From Futiania mangrovi (GTDB taxonomy: Bacteria; Pseudomonadota; Alphaproteobacteria; Futianiales; Futianiaceae): DNA of 64,000 nt. Shown one piece after another: positions 51,342 to 61,252 of the stretch. Made by a program: the position numbers and the translations under genes. The first letter of the stretch is position 1; the number at the start of each line of letters is the position of its first letter. Below the pieces are notes generated by a model, which was given only the letters and a program-made list of their open reading frames with translations, was not told the origin of the DNA and did no database searches. Location: the NCBI RefSeq assembly GCF_024158125.1, contig NZ_JAMZFT010000001.1:992001-1056000 (forward strand), given 5' to 3'.

Positions 51342-52571
51342 TCAGCGGGAGCTTGCTCCGGCGACGCTCCGCGCCGTGACCGCCGTGCCGGGCGCCACGC
51401 GGTCGCCGGGATGGACGAGAACGTCCTCGCCTTCCGACAATCCGTCGCGCACTTCCGCGGAGATGCCGTCGCGGTGTCCGACCTCGACATGGCGCAGGCG
51501 GGCGACGCCGTCCTCGGCCACGAAGACCGCCCAGCGCTCCCCGTCGCGGAAGAGCGCGGTCAGCGGCACGGTCAGCGCGCGTTCGGTCTGCCACAGCACA
51601 ACGCGGATTTCCACGCGGTAGCCATGCCCGAGGCGCGCCCACGACTCCGGCGGATCCGTGAGGTCGACGACCACGTTGACGCGCTGCTCCTCGATGCCCA
51701 GGGCCGAGACCTTGGTGAAGCCATAGGGCTCCACGCGCCGGACCAAGCCCGAGAGCGGCCGCGGGCCTCCCCAGTCGTCGATCACCACCTTCTGGCCGGG
51801 CTCCACCCGGATGGCATCGGAGGACAACAGGTCCGCCACGATCTCCAGGTCGCGCGGATCGCCGATCTCCACCAGCGGGTCGCCGGCCTGTACCACGCCC
51901 GCGCTTTCCCGCAACACCCGCAGGATCCGGCCCCCGACCGGCGCGACGATGGGAATGCAGACGCATCGCCCGTGCAGGATCTGCGTCTCGACCGGGGAGA
52001 CGAGGCGGGCGCGTGCCTGCTCGACCTCGAACCGGCGCATCTCCAGCCGCGCCTCGGCCGTCGCGACGGCAGCCTTGCGCGTCTTGAAGGCCCGTTCCGC
52101 CTCGTCCAGCGCGCGCTGGGAGATCGTTTCGCGCCGGATCAGTTCGCGCGCACGCTCAAGCTCCGCCACGCTGAAGTCGAGTTCCGCCTTTGCCTGGTCC
52201 AGTTCCGCGCGGGCGAGTTGCAGCGCCGATTGAGCGGCCCGCAGCGCGGCATCCGCTTCGCCTTCGGAGCGCACATCCAGGAAGCCGGGGTCGGCAGGCT
52301 CGATCTGCGCCACCTCCGTCTCGTCTGCAACGACCGCGTCGCCCACGTCCAGTTCGATCCGGCGCAGGCGCCCGCCGACGGGGGCGGAGAGCACGAAGAC
52401 GTCGCGCACGCGCGCCTCGCCCTCCTCGTCGATCGTGACGGTCATCGGGCCGGGTTCAACCCGGGCCAGGTCCACGGGCACGGGACGCGGCCAGAACGCG
52501 AACGCGAGGCCTCCCGCCAGCGCGAGGACCAGGATCCCCCAGATCGCGAGCCGCCGCCATTTGAGCGCCAT
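51342..52571 (-). CDS. Periplasmic adaptor of an ABC exporter (HlyD/MacA-like)
   Basis: The 409-residue protein has one N-terminal membrane helix (about residues 8-26). Then follow a lipoyl half (VFVLSAPVGGRLRRIELDVGDAV), a long helical hairpin (about 100-195, ALRAAQSALQLARAELDQAKAELD), the second lipoyl half (VAPVGGRILRVLRESAGVVQAGDPLVEI) and a beta-barrel domain. This is the adaptor layout that links an inner-membrane exporter with an outer-membrane channel. It ends the three-gene operon with the permease and ATPase. No TolC-like gene is in the window. Confidence 0.88.
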   Translation of the reverse strand: MALKWRRLAIWGILVLALAGGLAFAFWPRPVPVDLARVEPGPMTVTIDEEGEARVRDVFVLSAPVGGRLRRIELDVGDAVVADETEVAQIEPADPGFLDVRSEGEADAALRAAQSALQLARAELDQAKAELDFSVAELERARELIRRETISQRALDEAERAFKTRKAAVATAEARLEMRRFEVEQARARLVSPVETQILHGRCVCIPIVAPVGGRILRVLRESAGVVQAGDPLVEIGDPRDLEIVADLLSSDAIRVEPGQKVVIDDWGGPRPLSGLVRRVEPYGFTKVSALGIEEQRVNVVVDLTDPPESWARLGHGYRVEIRVVLWQTERALTVPLTALFRDGERWAVFVAEDGVARLRHVEVGHRDGISAEVRDGLSEGEDVLVHPGDRVAPGTAVTARSVAGASSR

Positions 52572-52578
52572 GACGTGT

Positions 52579-54942
52579 CTACTCCCGGGTCTTGAGGACG
52601 GAAATCAGGTCGAGCCGGTCCAGACGCCAGCGCACAAGGTACGCGGACGCCGCCGTGGCGGCCAGACCGATGAGGACCGCCCAGCCATAGGTCGCGGGCG
52701 CCACGACGAGGGGCACGCGGAACAGTTCGGTCTCGAAGCCTGCGACGATGAGTGCGGCCAGGCCATAGCCCGCGATGCAGCCCGCCGGCAGCGCCAGAAA
52801 CACGAGCACCGCCACTTCGCCCAGGAGGATATAGGCGATCTCCCCGCGCGTGAAGCCGAGCACGCGCAGCGTTGCAAGCTCGCGGCCCCGCTCCGACAGC
52901 GAGATGCGCGCACTGTTGTAGACGACCCCGAACGCCAGCGTGCAGGCGAAGACGACGAAGAAGGAGACGTAGATAAGCAGCGTGTCGCCCAGCGTCTGGT
53001 GAAAGGTCTGCACGGCGGCCTTGCGGATCGTCACGCCGGCTACCGCGGGCAGTTCCTTCAGTTCCGCATGGATCGCGGACACGTACAGGGGATCGACCAG
53101 CAGGTGCACCTGCTCGGCGCGCGGACCTTCACGCATCAGCCGGTCCAACGCGCCGATCCGCATGTAGGCAGGCGTCCCGATGAATGTTTCGATGATCGCG
53201 GTCACGGGAAGGTCGTGTACCGGGCGGCGGCCCTCGCGCACCTCCACGCGGACCAGGTCGCCCGCGTCCACGCCGAGCTTGCGCGCCAGTGTGGATGAGA
53301 GCAGCAACCCCTCCGGCGGCGGCGCAACCGCCCCGCGTTCCACATCGTACAGCAGGTTGAGGCGCGGCTCCTCCACGATGCCCTGGATCCCGCCCCGATG
53401 GGTGCGCGGACCCGCATGGAAGGTGACGGCGACGTAGCGGCCGGGCTCCGCCGCCAGGACGCCCGGCAGCCGTTCGAACGACCACACGGCAGAGCGCGGC
53501 TTGGTCTCGGCGAAACCCACCGTCATGTCTAGGCGCTGCTGCTCGTGGAAGGTGATGTCCACCATCCGGTCGATGGCGTCGAGCCATTGCATGGAGGTCA
53601 CGAGCACCGCGACCGACATGCCGATCCCGGATACGGTGAGCGCCGAGCGCACCGGCCAGCGCGCGAGCTGGCGCAGGAAGATCCGCGTCGGCTGGTCGAT
53701 CCAGCGTTCGAGCGCGGGTCCGTGCAGGCGCGTCTTGCGGTAGCGCGGCGGGGCAGGGGGGCGCATCGCCTCGGCTGGCGGCAGCCGGGCGGCCCTGCTC
53801 ACGGCACCTAGGCTTCCCGCCAGCGCCGCTCCCAGGCTGACGACCGCGGCAATGGCGAACCCGGACGGTCCGGGGCGGAAATAGAGGAAGGGAAAGCGAT
53901 AGAACTGGGCATAGACCTCGGTATTGTAGCGGCCGAGCCAGGCACCCGCCGCCCAGCCGAGCAGGATGCCGATGCCGGTCATCAGGATCACGAGTTTGGC
54001 GTAGTGCCAGCCGACCTCGAGATTGCTGTAGCCGAACGCCTTCATCAGGCCGATCTCGGCCCGCTCCGTCGCGATCAGACGGGCCAGAACCATGTGGGTC
54101 AGGAAAGCTGCAACCACCAGGAAGATCGTCGGCAGGATGCGCGCCATAGAGCGCAACTGGGCGATTTCGTTCATCAGGAACCAGTTGGACAGCTGTTCGG
54201 CACGCGCGTAGGCGCCGAGACCGCCGTAGGGTTCCAGGAGGCGGTCGAGCGCGGCGATGACCGTCGGTGTGCGTGCATCGGGCATGAGAGCCAGCGAAAT
54301 CTCGTTGAAGGCGCCGTCGAGATCGAAGGCCGCCTCCAGCGCGCCGCGCCCCATCCAGAGCACGCCGAAGCGCTTCTCGTCCGGCATCAGCTGTCCGGGC
54401 CCCAGCGCATAGACGTACTCCGGCGACAGGGCGGTGCCGACGACGCGCAAGGTGCGCTTGCGCCCGTTGAGGATCGCCGCGAGCGTGTCGCCGGGCCTCA
54501 GGCCGTGCGCCTCCGCGAAGGGTTCGGCCAGCACGACCTCGTCGGAGCGGCCGGGCTCGGCGAGGCGCCCTTGCCGGACGGCCAGCCGGTTGAGGCGTGC
54601 TGCCCCCCGCTCCGGCAGGGAGACGAGCTGGCCCACAACCGGCTCGCCGAAGCCCGGTACGTCGAGGGTGGCAGTCTCGACGATGCGCGTCTCGACCGTG
54701 CGCACCCCGTCGATCTCGGCCGCCCGGACGGCGATACGTTCGGGCGCACGCGTCAAGACGGCGAAGACGTCAGCGAAGTCAAAGGCCTCGTAGTAGGCCT
54801 CCGCCGTCTCCTCCAGCGCCTCGATGGAGGTGAGCGACATGACGAGAACGGCCACGCCCGATGCTACGACCAGCGCGACCGCCAGCACCTGGCCGCGCAG
54901 GCGCGACAGGTCGCGCAGGAGTTTGCGGTCGAGCGCGCGCAT
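52579..54942 (-). CDS. ABC exporter permease with two FtsX domains (MacB-like)
   Basis: The 787-residue protein has the ABC3 permease layout: an N-terminal helix (GQVLAVALVVASGVAVLVMSL), a periplasmic MacB-type domain, and an FtsX domain near residues 270-390 (LRSMARILPTIFLVVAAFLTHMVLARLIATERAEIGLMKAFGYS). A second copy follows, starting RSALTVSGIGMSVAVLVTSMQWLDAIDRM and ending with another FtsX domain (LATLRVLGFTRGEIAYILLGE). Such permeases move lipids, peptides or drugs with energy from a separate ATPase. The start is a weak point: no good ribosome site stands before ATG 54942, and overlapping translation from the ATPase gene is likely. Confidence 0.88.
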   Translation of the reverse strand: MRALDRKLLRDLSRLRGQVLAVALVVASGVAVLVMSLTSIEALEETAEAYYEAFDFADVFAVLTRAPERIAVRAAEIDGVRTVETRIVETATLDVPGFGEPVVGQLVSLPERGAARLNRLAVRQGRLAEPGRSDEVVLAEPFAEAHGLRPGDTLAAILNGRKRTLRVVGTALSPEYVYALGPGQLMPDEKRFGVLWMGRGALEAAFDLDGAFNEISLALMPDARTPTVIAALDRLLEPYGGLGAYARAEQLSNWFLMNEIAQLRSMARILPTIFLVVAAFLTHMVLARLIATERAEIGLMKAFGYSNLEVGWHYAKLVILMTGIGILLGWAAGAWLGRYNTEVYAQFYRFPFLYFRPGPSGFAIAAVVSLGAALAGSLGAVSRAARLPPAEAMRPPAPPRYRKTRLHGPALERWIDQPTRIFLRQLARWPVRSALTVSGIGMSVAVLVTSMQWLDAIDRMVDITFHEQQRLDMTVGFAETKPRSAVWSFERLPGVLAAEPGRYVAVTFHAGPRTHRGGIQGIVEEPRLNLLYDVERGAVAPPPEGLLLSSTLARKLGVDAGDLVRVEVREGRRPVHDLPVTAIIETFIGTPAYMRIGALDRLMREGPRAEQVHLLVDPLYVSAIHAELKELPAVAGVTIRKAAVQTFHQTLGDTLLIYVSFFVVFACTLAFGVVYNSARISLSERGRELATLRVLGFTRGEIAYILLGEVAVLVFLALPAGCIAGYGLAALIVAGFETELFRVPLVVAPATYGWAVLIGLAATAASAYLVRWRLDRLDLISVLKTRE

Positions 54943-54947
54943 CGCCG

Positions 54948-55676
54948 CTACCAGGACAGCGCGCGGGCGGGCTGGCGCTGCGCGTTGTGCCAGGTCTCGA
55001 CGATGCGTCCGTCCGCGAAGCTCACGACCCGGTCTGCCATGCCGCCGATGGACCTGTTGTGCGTGATCAGTGCCGTCGTGGTGCCGAGCCGCCGGTTCAC
55101 ACTCTCGATCGCCTCCAGCACGAGGATGCCCGTCTCGCTGTCGAGCGCGCCCGTCGGCTCGTCGCACAGGAGCACGTCCGGCTGCTTGGCGATGGCGCGG
55201 GCGATGGCAACGCGCTGCTGCTCGCCGCCCGAGAGTTGCGCGGGGAAATGGTCGAGCCGCTCCTCCAGGCCGACAAGCCCTAGCGCCTCGGCCGGATCCA
55301 TGGGGGCGCGCGCGATCTCGGTGACGAGAGCCACGTTCTCCCGCGCCGTCAGGCTGGGGATCAGGTTGTAGAACTGGAAGACGAAGCCGACATGGTCGCG
55401 CCGGTAGGCGGTCAGCGCCCGGTCGTCGTGTCCCTCAAGCTCCTCGCCGCGGAAGAACAGGCGGCCCTCGGTCGGCGTATCGAGCCCGCCCAGGATGTTC
55501 AGCAAGGTCGACTTGCCGCTGCCCGACGGCCCGAGCAGGACCGCAAGTTCACCTTCCGCGAGGTCGAGGTCGATGCCACGTAACGCATGAACCTCGACCT
55601 CCCCGGTCCTGTAGACCTTGGTGAGGCCCTTTGCCTGCAGGACGGTCCGCTTTTCCTCGGTGTCTGCAATGGTCAT
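54948..55676 (-). CDS. ABC exporter ATP-binding protein (MacB/LolD-like)
   Basis: The 242-residue ATPase has Walker A (GPSGSGKST), the LolD/MacB-type stretch [25 protein letters not shown], signature [15 protein letters not shown] and Walker B ([13 protein letters not shown]). It drives the two-FtsX permease coded downstream, five bases after its stop. It is the first gene of the exporter operon. The 200 bp upstream, before the tRNA-Ser gene, hold no gene I can support. Confidence 0.92.
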   Translation of the reverse strand: MTIADTEEKRTVLQAKGLTKVYRTGEVEVHALRGIDLDLAEGELAVLLGPSGSGKSTLLNILGGLDTPTEGRLFFRGEELEGHDDRALTAYRRDHVGFVFQFYNLIPSLTARENVALVTEIARAPMDPAEALGLVGLEERLDHFPAQLSGGEQQRVAIARAIAKQPDVLLCDEPTGALDSETGILVLEAIESVNRRLGTTTALITHNRSIGGMADRVVSFADGRIVETWHNAQRQPARALSW

Positions 55677-55877
55677 GCGGCTGCTCCGCGGCGGGCAGGG
55701 GACAGCCCGTCGAACGTCTTATTGCCGCAGACGCTGCCGGCCCGCCTTGAGCCAGATCAGCGCGCGAAGGGCACGGCGAGGCACGAAGTGCAGGGCGGCC
55801 ATGTCTGCGTGGCACCGCCGAGGGGTGCACCAATCCGTTGCAAGGAAATCCCGCAGACGGCCCGGCACCTGCAATCG

Positions 55878-55967
55878 TGGCGGAGGAGGTGGGATTCGAA
55901 CCCACGAGACCCTTCCGGGCCTGCCGGTTTTCAAGACCGGTGCCTTCAACCGCTCGGCCACTCCTCC
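55878..55967 (-). tRNA. tRNA-Ser (anticodon UGA)
   Basis: Read on the minus strand, the gene starts GGAGGAG and ends CTCCTCC-G-CCA, with a seven-base acceptor stem and the CCA encoded. The anticodon arm CCGGTCTTGAAAACCGG gives anticodon TGA (55931-55933). A long variable arm and the T-loop GGTTCGAATCC complete a class II tRNA-Ser. It reads UCA codons. It stands alone between the exporter operon and the transglycosylase gene. Confidence 0.97.
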
Positions 55968-56120
55968 AGCGCGCGGCCCAGATAGCACTCGCCGCCGTCC
56001 GGGTGCAATCGCCACGGCGCACCGGGCGAGGGTGCCTCGGCGCGTGGTCCGGCGGCGGATCGGAACACGTGCGCGGGGAAGGATTGCGGCGATCCGAACC
56101 TCGTGGCAGGAGTTATGTCC

Positions 56121-57128
56121 ATGAAGATGTTTTGCGAATCACCTGTTTCAGTGCGCGCGGTGTGCGCCGCCGCGGTTCTGTGCGTCGGGCTTGGCCTTTC
56201 CATGGGCACCCCGGCACGCGCACAGGGCGGCGATTTCGGCGAATGGCTGCAGGACCTGCGCAGCGAGGCGCGGGGCGCCGGCATTTCGGAGCGTACCCTC
56301 GATGCCGCGCTTGCAGGCGTGACCCCCAACCCCCGCGTGATCGAGCTTGACCGACGGCAGTCCGAATTCACCCTGACGTTCGAGCAATACCGCTCCCGCG
56401 TTGCGCCGCAATCCCGGATCGACCGCGGGCGGCGTCTCTACGCGGAGAACAAGCCGCTGCTGGACGAGATCGCGGCGGCCTATGGCGTGCCTGCGCGCTT
56501 CATCGTCGCGCTGTGGGGCGTGGAGACCGACTTCGGACGGAATACCGGCGGTTATTCGGTGGTGCGGTCGCTGGCCACGCTGGCGCACGACGGACGCCGG
56601 TCGGACTATTTCCGCAAGGAACTTCTGAACGCGCTGCGCATCATCGACGAGGGGCATATCACGGCCGAGGCCATGATCGGCTCATGGGCCGGCGCGATGG
56701 GGCAGTCGCAGTTCATGCCGTCGAGCTTCCTCAGCCGGGCTGTCGACTGGGACCGCGACGGGCGCCGGGACATCTGGACGACTCGGGCCGACGTGTTCGC
56801 GTCGGCTGCCAATTACCTCAAGAACGCCGGATGGGACGGGCGCTACACCTGGGGGCGCGAGGTGCGCCTTCCGCGCGGCTTCGACCGTGCGCAACTGGGC
56901 CTCGATACCCGCAAGCCGCTGGAGACCTGGGCGCGTCTCGGCGTGCGCCGTGCCGACGGGGGCGTCTTGCCGGTCGCAGACATCACCGGCTCGATCATCG
57001 TGCCGGACCGCAGCGGCGGGCGCGCCTTCATCGTCTATGACAACTTCCGGTCCATCCTGCGCTGGAACCGCTCGTACTATTTTGCATTGACCGTCGGCTA
57101 TCTGGCCGACCGCATTGGTGGAAACTGA
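56121..57128 (+). CDS. Lytic murein transglycosylase (MltB family)
   Basis: The 335-residue protein has a signal peptide (to about residue 34, ARAQGG) and the MltB/SltB domain: VPARFIVALWGVETDFGRNTGGY holds the catalytic Glu in the VETDFG motif, and SWAGAMGQSQFMPSSF is the second signature. It cleaves peptidoglycan glycan strands with formation of anhydromuramic ends, in the periplasm. There is no lipobox, so it is soluble. ATG 56121 was chosen over 56115 because GCAGGAG is at the proper distance. It precedes rlpA, another wall enzyme gene. Confidence 0.92.
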   Translation: MKMFCESPVSVRAVCAAAVLCVGLGLSMGTPARAQGGDFGEWLQDLRSEARGAGISERTLDAALAGVTPNPRVIELDRRQSEFTLTFEQYRSRVAPQSRIDRGRRLYAENKPLLDEIAAAYGVPARFIVALWGVETDFGRNTGGYSVVRSLATLAHDGRRSDYFRKELLNALRIIDEGHITAEAMIGSWAGAMGQSQFMPSSFLSRAVDWDRDGRRDIWTTRADVFASAANYLKNAGWDGRYTWGREVRLPRGFDRAQLGLDTRKPLETWARLGVRRADGGVLPVADITGSIIVPDRSGGRAFIVYDNFRSILRWNRSYYFALTVGYLADRIGGN

Positions 57129-57159
57129 CCTCAGGCGCCCCGGGGGAGGGGCTGGTGCG

Positions 57160-58212
57160 ATGACACGACGTCCTGACTGCGGTGCCGGCCGTGCGCGGCG
57201 GATGCGGATTGCCCTGCGTGCGTCTCCGGTTCTGCTTGCGCTGCTCGCCGCCGCTTGCGGCAGCGCGCCGGAACCGATGACCGGAACCTTCAAGCAGAAG
57301 GTAGGCCGCCCCTACCAGATCAACGGCGTCTGGTACTATCCGCGGGTCGAGGAGAACTACGACGCTGTCGGCATCGCCTCCTGGTACGGTCCAGGCTTTC
57401 ACGGGCGTGCGACGGCGAACGGCGAAACCTTCAACGAGAACGCCCTGACGGCCGCGCACACGACGCTGCCGCTGCCGAGCTATGTGGAGGTGACCAACCT
57501 CGACAATGGCAACCGGCTGGTTGTTCGGGTGAACGACCGCGGTCCCTTCGCCGATGGCCGCATCCTCGATCTCTCCAAGGCGGCCGCGCGGGAGCTTGGC
57601 TTTCTCGAGCGTGGGCTGGCCCGCGTGCGTGTACGCCTCGTCGCTCCGCCCGAGGGGGTGACCCTGATCGCGGCAGAGGACCGCGGCACGGCGCCGGTTC
57701 GCACTGCGGCAGCGCCTGCCGATGCTCCCGCGGTACCTGTGTCGGTTCCGGTTGTCCCCGTGTCGGCCTCGGCCGTTCCGGCGCCGGCCGGTGCAACCCG
57801 CGGGGTTGCAGGGCTCGCTGGCGCTGGTGCGCCATACCGGATGCGGCCTGTCGAGGACGGGCCGGCAACCGCCGCCGCCAGCGCCGCTGCACCCACGCCC
57901 AGGGCGTCACCGCCGCGGGCGCAGGCTGCCGCCGCCCTGGTGCCGCGTCCGGCTCCGGCCGCGTCTGCCGGCTCCGGCAATTTCCACGTTCAGGTCGGCA
58001 CCTTCTCGCAGCGTGACAATGCCGACCGCCTCGTTGCCCGGTTGGGACGGGACTGGCCGGGCAGCATCGACCCGGTGCAGTCGAGCGACGGGCGCACGCT
58101 TTACCGTGTGCGCCTTGGCCCGTTCCGTGACGCCGGGGAGGCGGCGCAGGCCCGTGACGCGGCCGCGCGTCATGGTCTCAATGACGCCAGAATCGTGACC
58201 GATCCGATCTGA
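57160..58212 (+). CDS. rlpA: Septal ring lytic transglycosylase RlpA (lipoprotein with DPBB and SPOR domains)
   Basis: The 350-residue protein has a basic N-terminus, a hydrophobic stretch and a lipobox-like LLAAACG with the Cys near residue 30. A double-psi beta-barrel domain follows (about 60-165, GIASWYGPGFHGRATANGE and VRVNDRGPFADGRILDLSKAAA, with the catalytic Asp/His type residues). Then come a long Ala/Pro linker and a C-terminal SPOR domain (about 278-348, NFHVQVGTFSQRDNADRL). It binds denuded glycan at the division site and can cleave it. ATG 57160 has GGGGGAGGGG upstream; a shorter start at 57202 is possible. Confidence 0.9.
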   Translation: MTRRPDCGAGRARRMRIALRASPVLLALLAAACGSAPEPMTGTFKQKVGRPYQINGVWYYPRVEENYDAVGIASWYGPGFHGRATANGETFNENALTAAHTTLPLPSYVEVTNLDNGNRLVVRVNDRGPFADGRILDLSKAAARELGFLERGLARVRVRLVAPPEGVTLIAAEDRGTAPVRTAAAPADAPAVPVSVPVVPVSASAVPAPAGATRGVAGLAGAGAPYRMRPVEDGPATAAASAAAPTPRASPPRAQAAAALVPRPAPAASAGSGNFHVQVGTFSQRDNADRLVARLGRDWPGSIDPVQSSDGRTLYRVRLGPFRDAGEAAQARDAAARHGLNDARIVTDPI

Positions 58213-58265
58213 CGAGACGGGCTTGCCCGATAACCCGGGCGCGGGACCGGACGAAAGGACATCGC

Positions 58266-59423
58266 ATGACGGCCGCTCTCCGCTTCACAACTCTCGCCGC
58301 GCTGGCATTGCTGGCGCTGTTCGCGGGCACGCTGTCCGCAAGGGCGCAGGTCGCGTTCGAGACGCAGGCGCGCGAGGCGATCCTCATCGATGCCCAGACG
58401 GGCACGATCCTTTTCGAGAAGAACGCCGACACCCCCATGCCGCCGGCATCCATGAGCAAGCTTATGACCACCTTCATGGTGTTCGAGGCAATCAAGGAGG
58501 GGCGGCTGAAACTGGAGGACCGCCTCCCTGTGAGCGAGCGGGCCTGGAAGATGGGCGGCTCCAAGATGTGGGTGCTCGTCGGTGACGAGATCCGCGTGGC
58601 CGACCTGCTGCGCGGCGTGATCGTCCAGTCCGGAAACGATGCCTGCATCGTGCTTGCGGAGGCGCTGGCGGGGTCGGAGGAAGCCTTTGCCGACCGCATG
58701 ACGCGGCGCGCGCGGGAAATGGGGTTCCAGACCGCGACCTTCATGAACGCGACAGGCTGGCCTGCCGAGGGGCACCAGATGACGGCGCGCGAGGTGGCCC
58801 TGCTGTCGCGCAGGATCATCGAGCAGTTTCCCGGCCTCTACAAGATCTACTCGGAAACGTCCTTCACCTGGGCCGGCATCACGCAGGAGAACCGCAATCC
58901 GCTCCTCTACACCGACATCGGGGCGGACGGGCTCAAGACCGGCCACACGGAGGAGGCCGGCTACGGGCTCGCCGGAACCGCCGTGCGCGACGGCAGACGC
59001 CTGATCGTCGTGGTGACGGGGCTGCCCTCGACCCGCGACCGGGCACAGGAATCCCAAAGGCTGCTGCGCTGGGGCTTCTCTGAGTTCGACAACATCAAGC
59101 TCTTCAGCAAGGGCGAGACGGTCGAAGTGGCGGACGTGTGGGCAGGCGATGCGGCAACGGTACCGCTGGTGGTCGCCGACGACATCACGGTCACGCTTCC
59201 TGTGGTGGCGCGCGACGGCGTCACCGTGACTGCAAGCTATGTCGGGCCCGTTCAGGCACCGGTAGCCGCCGGAACCCGTGTCGGCACGCTCAAGGTGTCG
59301 GTCCCGGACGGCGACGACGTGGAGCTTCCCCTTTACGCCGGCGCGGATGTTGGAAAGGCGGGCCTCATGGGACGCCTCAAGGCGGCAGCGACCTACGCCG
59401 TCCATAGCGTCCTGGGGAACTGA
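58266..59423 (+). CDS. D-alanyl-D-alanine carboxypeptidase (PBP5/6 type)
   Basis: The 385-residue enzyme is a low-molecular-weight penicillin-binding protein with a signal peptide (residues 1-28). It has S62-M-S-K65 (nucleophile and base), S122-G-N124 and K224-T-G226, then a C-terminal beta domain and a short amphipathic tail that would anchor it to the membrane. It removes the terminal D-Ala of peptidoglycan pentapeptides. Order after rlpA and before tmk is conserved in many alphaproteobacteria. The stop overlaps the tmk start by one base. Confidence 0.94.
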   Translation: MTAALRFTTLAALALLALFAGTLSARAQVAFETQAREAILIDAQTGTILFEKNADTPMPPASMSKLMTTFMVFEAIKEGRLKLEDRLPVSERAWKMGGSKMWVLVGDEIRVADLLRGVIVQSGNDACIVLAEALAGSEEAFADRMTRRAREMGFQTATFMNATGWPAEGHQMTAREVALLSRRIIEQFPGLYKIYSETSFTWAGITQENRNPLLYTDIGADGLKTGHTEEAGYGLAGTAVRDGRRLIVVVTGLPSTRDRAQESQRLLRWGFSEFDNIKLFSKGETVEVADVWAGDAATVPLVVADDITVTLPVVARDGVTVTASYVGPVQAPVAAGTRVGTLKVSVPDGDDVELPLYAGADVGKAGLMGRLKAAATYAVHSVLGN

Positions 59424-60091
59424 TGCCCGCGGGCGGCGAGGGGGGTACGAGTGGCCGCGGCCCCGGCCGCTTCATCACCTTCGAGGGCGGGGAGGGGACG
59501 GGAAAGTCGACCCAGATACGCCTCCTTGCACAGCATCTGGCAGCCGCCGGCCATGCGGTCACGCTCACGCGGGAGCCTGGCGGCACCGCGATGGCGGAGC
59601 AGGTCCGCACCCTGCTGCTCTTGCGCGGCGAGGCGCGGATGGATCCGATGGCAGAGACGCTGATGCACTTCGCCGCACGCGCCGACCACCTGGCGCATTG
59701 CATCCGGCCGGCACTGGCCGAAGGCCGCATCGTCCTGTGCGACCGCTTCACGGATTCGACGCGCGCCTACCAAGGCGCCGGACACGGTGTTCCCCTCACG
59801 CAGATCGACGCGCTCGACGAGATGGTGACTGGGACCACGCAGCCAGACCTGACGCTGCTGCTCGAGGTGCCGCCTGCGGTGAGCAGGCAACGGAGAGTCG
59901 CGCGGGACGGGGTGGGCGGCGGCGACCGCTACGAGGACCTTGCCGACGACTTTCATGCCCGCGTCGCAGCAGGCTTTTCGCAATTGCCGGCCCGCTATCC
60001 CGGGCGGATCGTCCGCGTCGACGGCAGCGGCACCGAGACCGCCGTCGCCGCCCGCATTGCCGCGATCGTTGCCGAACGGCTCGCACTCTGA
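59423..60091 (+). CDS. tmk: Thymidylate kinase
   Basis: The 222-residue enzyme phosphorylates dTMP to dTDP. It has the P-loop FEGGEGTGKST (residues 20-30), TREPGGTAMAEQVR, the DRFTDSTRAYQGAG motif and the lid region with QRRVARDGVGGGDRYED. About 15 Gly-rich residues precede the usual start. The ATG at 59423 overlaps the stop of the carboxypeptidase gene. The next gene, holB, starts 60 bp later. Confidence 0.95.
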   Translation: MPAGGEGGTSGRGPGRFITFEGGEGTGKSTQIRLLAQHLAAAGHAVTLTREPGGTAMAEQVRTLLLLRGEARMDPMAETLMHFAARADHLAHCIRPALAEGRIVLCDRFTDSTRAYQGAGHGVPLTQIDALDEMVTGTTQPDLTLLLEVPPAVSRQRRVARDGVGGGDRYEDLADDFHARVAAGFSQLPARYPGRIVRVDGSGTETAVAARIAAIVAERLAL

Positions 60092-60151
60092 GCACGCCTG
60101 TGCGAAAAGTGCGGTGCCTTCCCCTCCCGCGACGGACGCCGGCCTGACCCT

Positions 60152-61252
60152 ATGAGCGACGACACCCAGCAGGACAGCGACTGCCGCCCCGGCGCGCCGC
60201 ATCCGCGCACCCGCTTCGGCCTGCACGGACACGACCGCGCGGTCGAGGTGTTCCTGTCGTCCTGGGCCTCGGGGCGTCTGCCCCATGCGTGGCTGGTCGG
60301 GGGCGAGGAGGGGATCGGCAAGGCGACGATGGCCTACCACCTGATACGCGCGTTGCTGCGTCACGGGGACCGCGCGCCGGCCACGGTGGCGGAGGTGACG
60401 CAGGCCCCGCCCGACGAGGTCGCGCGGCGCATCGCCGCGGGCGGGCACGGCAACCTGATCGTTCTGCGTCGGCCGTGGGACGACAAGAAGAAGCGCGCCC
60501 AGGCGGTTCTGCCGGTGGCGGAGGTCCGCCGCCTCGGCGGGTTCCTGTCGCAGACTGCCAGCGAGAAGGGCTGGCGCATCGTCCTCGTCGACGGCGCAAA
60601 CGACATGAATACGAGCGCGGCGAACGCGCTTCTCAAGAGCCTTGAGGAACCGCCGCGCAAGACATTGTTTTTCCTGATTTCTGACCGGCCCGGAGCCTTG
60701 CTTCCGACAATCCGGTCACGGTGCGCCAGGTTGGAGTTGCAGCCCCTGACCCAGGCCGATACCCGATTGGTGCTGGCAGAGATCGGGACGATGGGTGAGG
60801 GGGAAGGGGACCTCGACGCCGCCGTGGCGCTGTCCGCTGGCAGCCCGGGGCAAGCAGTCTCGCTGATGACAGGCGGGGTGCTGGGTATCTACCGGGACCT
60901 GCTCGGATTGCTTGGGGACGGCGATCTCGCGCGCACGCAGCGCGAGGCCCTGGCGACAGCGGTGACGGCAAAGAGCGGCGAGGGGGATCTGGACGGCCTG
61001 GTTGCCGCCCTCGGCCTGCTTCTGCCGCAGATCGCACGTGCGGGGGCTTGCGGTGCTGCACCTGACGACGTGCCTGACTTTGCGCGCGACCTCATCGTGC
61101 GGGAAGCGGGGCGCAGGCCCCTTGATGCCTGGCCAGCCGTGTGGGAGAAGACCGTGGACATCGCCGGGGAAGCGCGCGCCTACAACCTGGACCCCTACCA
61201 GACCGCGCTCCACATTCTCGATGACTTCCTCGACCCGGGCGGAGCTGCATGA
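60152..61252 (+). CDS. holB: DNA polymerase III delta-prime subunit
   Basis: The 366-residue protein is the clamp-loader delta-prime subunit. It has HDRAVEVFLSSWASGRLPHAWLVGGEEGIGKATMAY (P-loop-like but with a weak Walker A), LVDGANDMNTSAANALLKSLEEPPRKTLFFLIS (sensor and SRC region) and TIRSRCARLELQPL. The order tmk-holB is standard. Its stop overlaps the tatD-like start, leaving no space for metG. Confidence 0.93.
   Translation: MSDDTQQDSDCRPGAPHPRTRFGLHGHDRAVEVFLSSWASGRLPHAWLVGGEEGIGKATMAYHLIRALLRHGDRAPATVAEVTQAPPDEVARRIAAGGHGNLIVLRRPWDDKKKRAQAVLPVAEVRRLGGFLSQTASEKGWRIVLVDGANDMNTSAANALLKSLEEPPRKTLFFLISDRPGALLPTIRSRCARLELQPLTQADTRLVLAEIGTMGEGEGDLDAAVALSAGSPGQAVSLMTGGVLGIYRDLLGLLGDGDLARTQREALATAVTAKSGEGDLDGLVAALGLLLPQIARAGACGAAPDDVPDFARDLIVREAGRRPLDAWPAVWEKTVDIAGEARAYNLDPYQTALHILDDFLDPGGAA

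Noticed and set aside
55719-55802. A 27-residue minus-strand open frame between the exporter ATPase and tRNA-Ser
   Set aside because: Too short and without a clear ribosome site; nothing in its sequence supports a real small protein.
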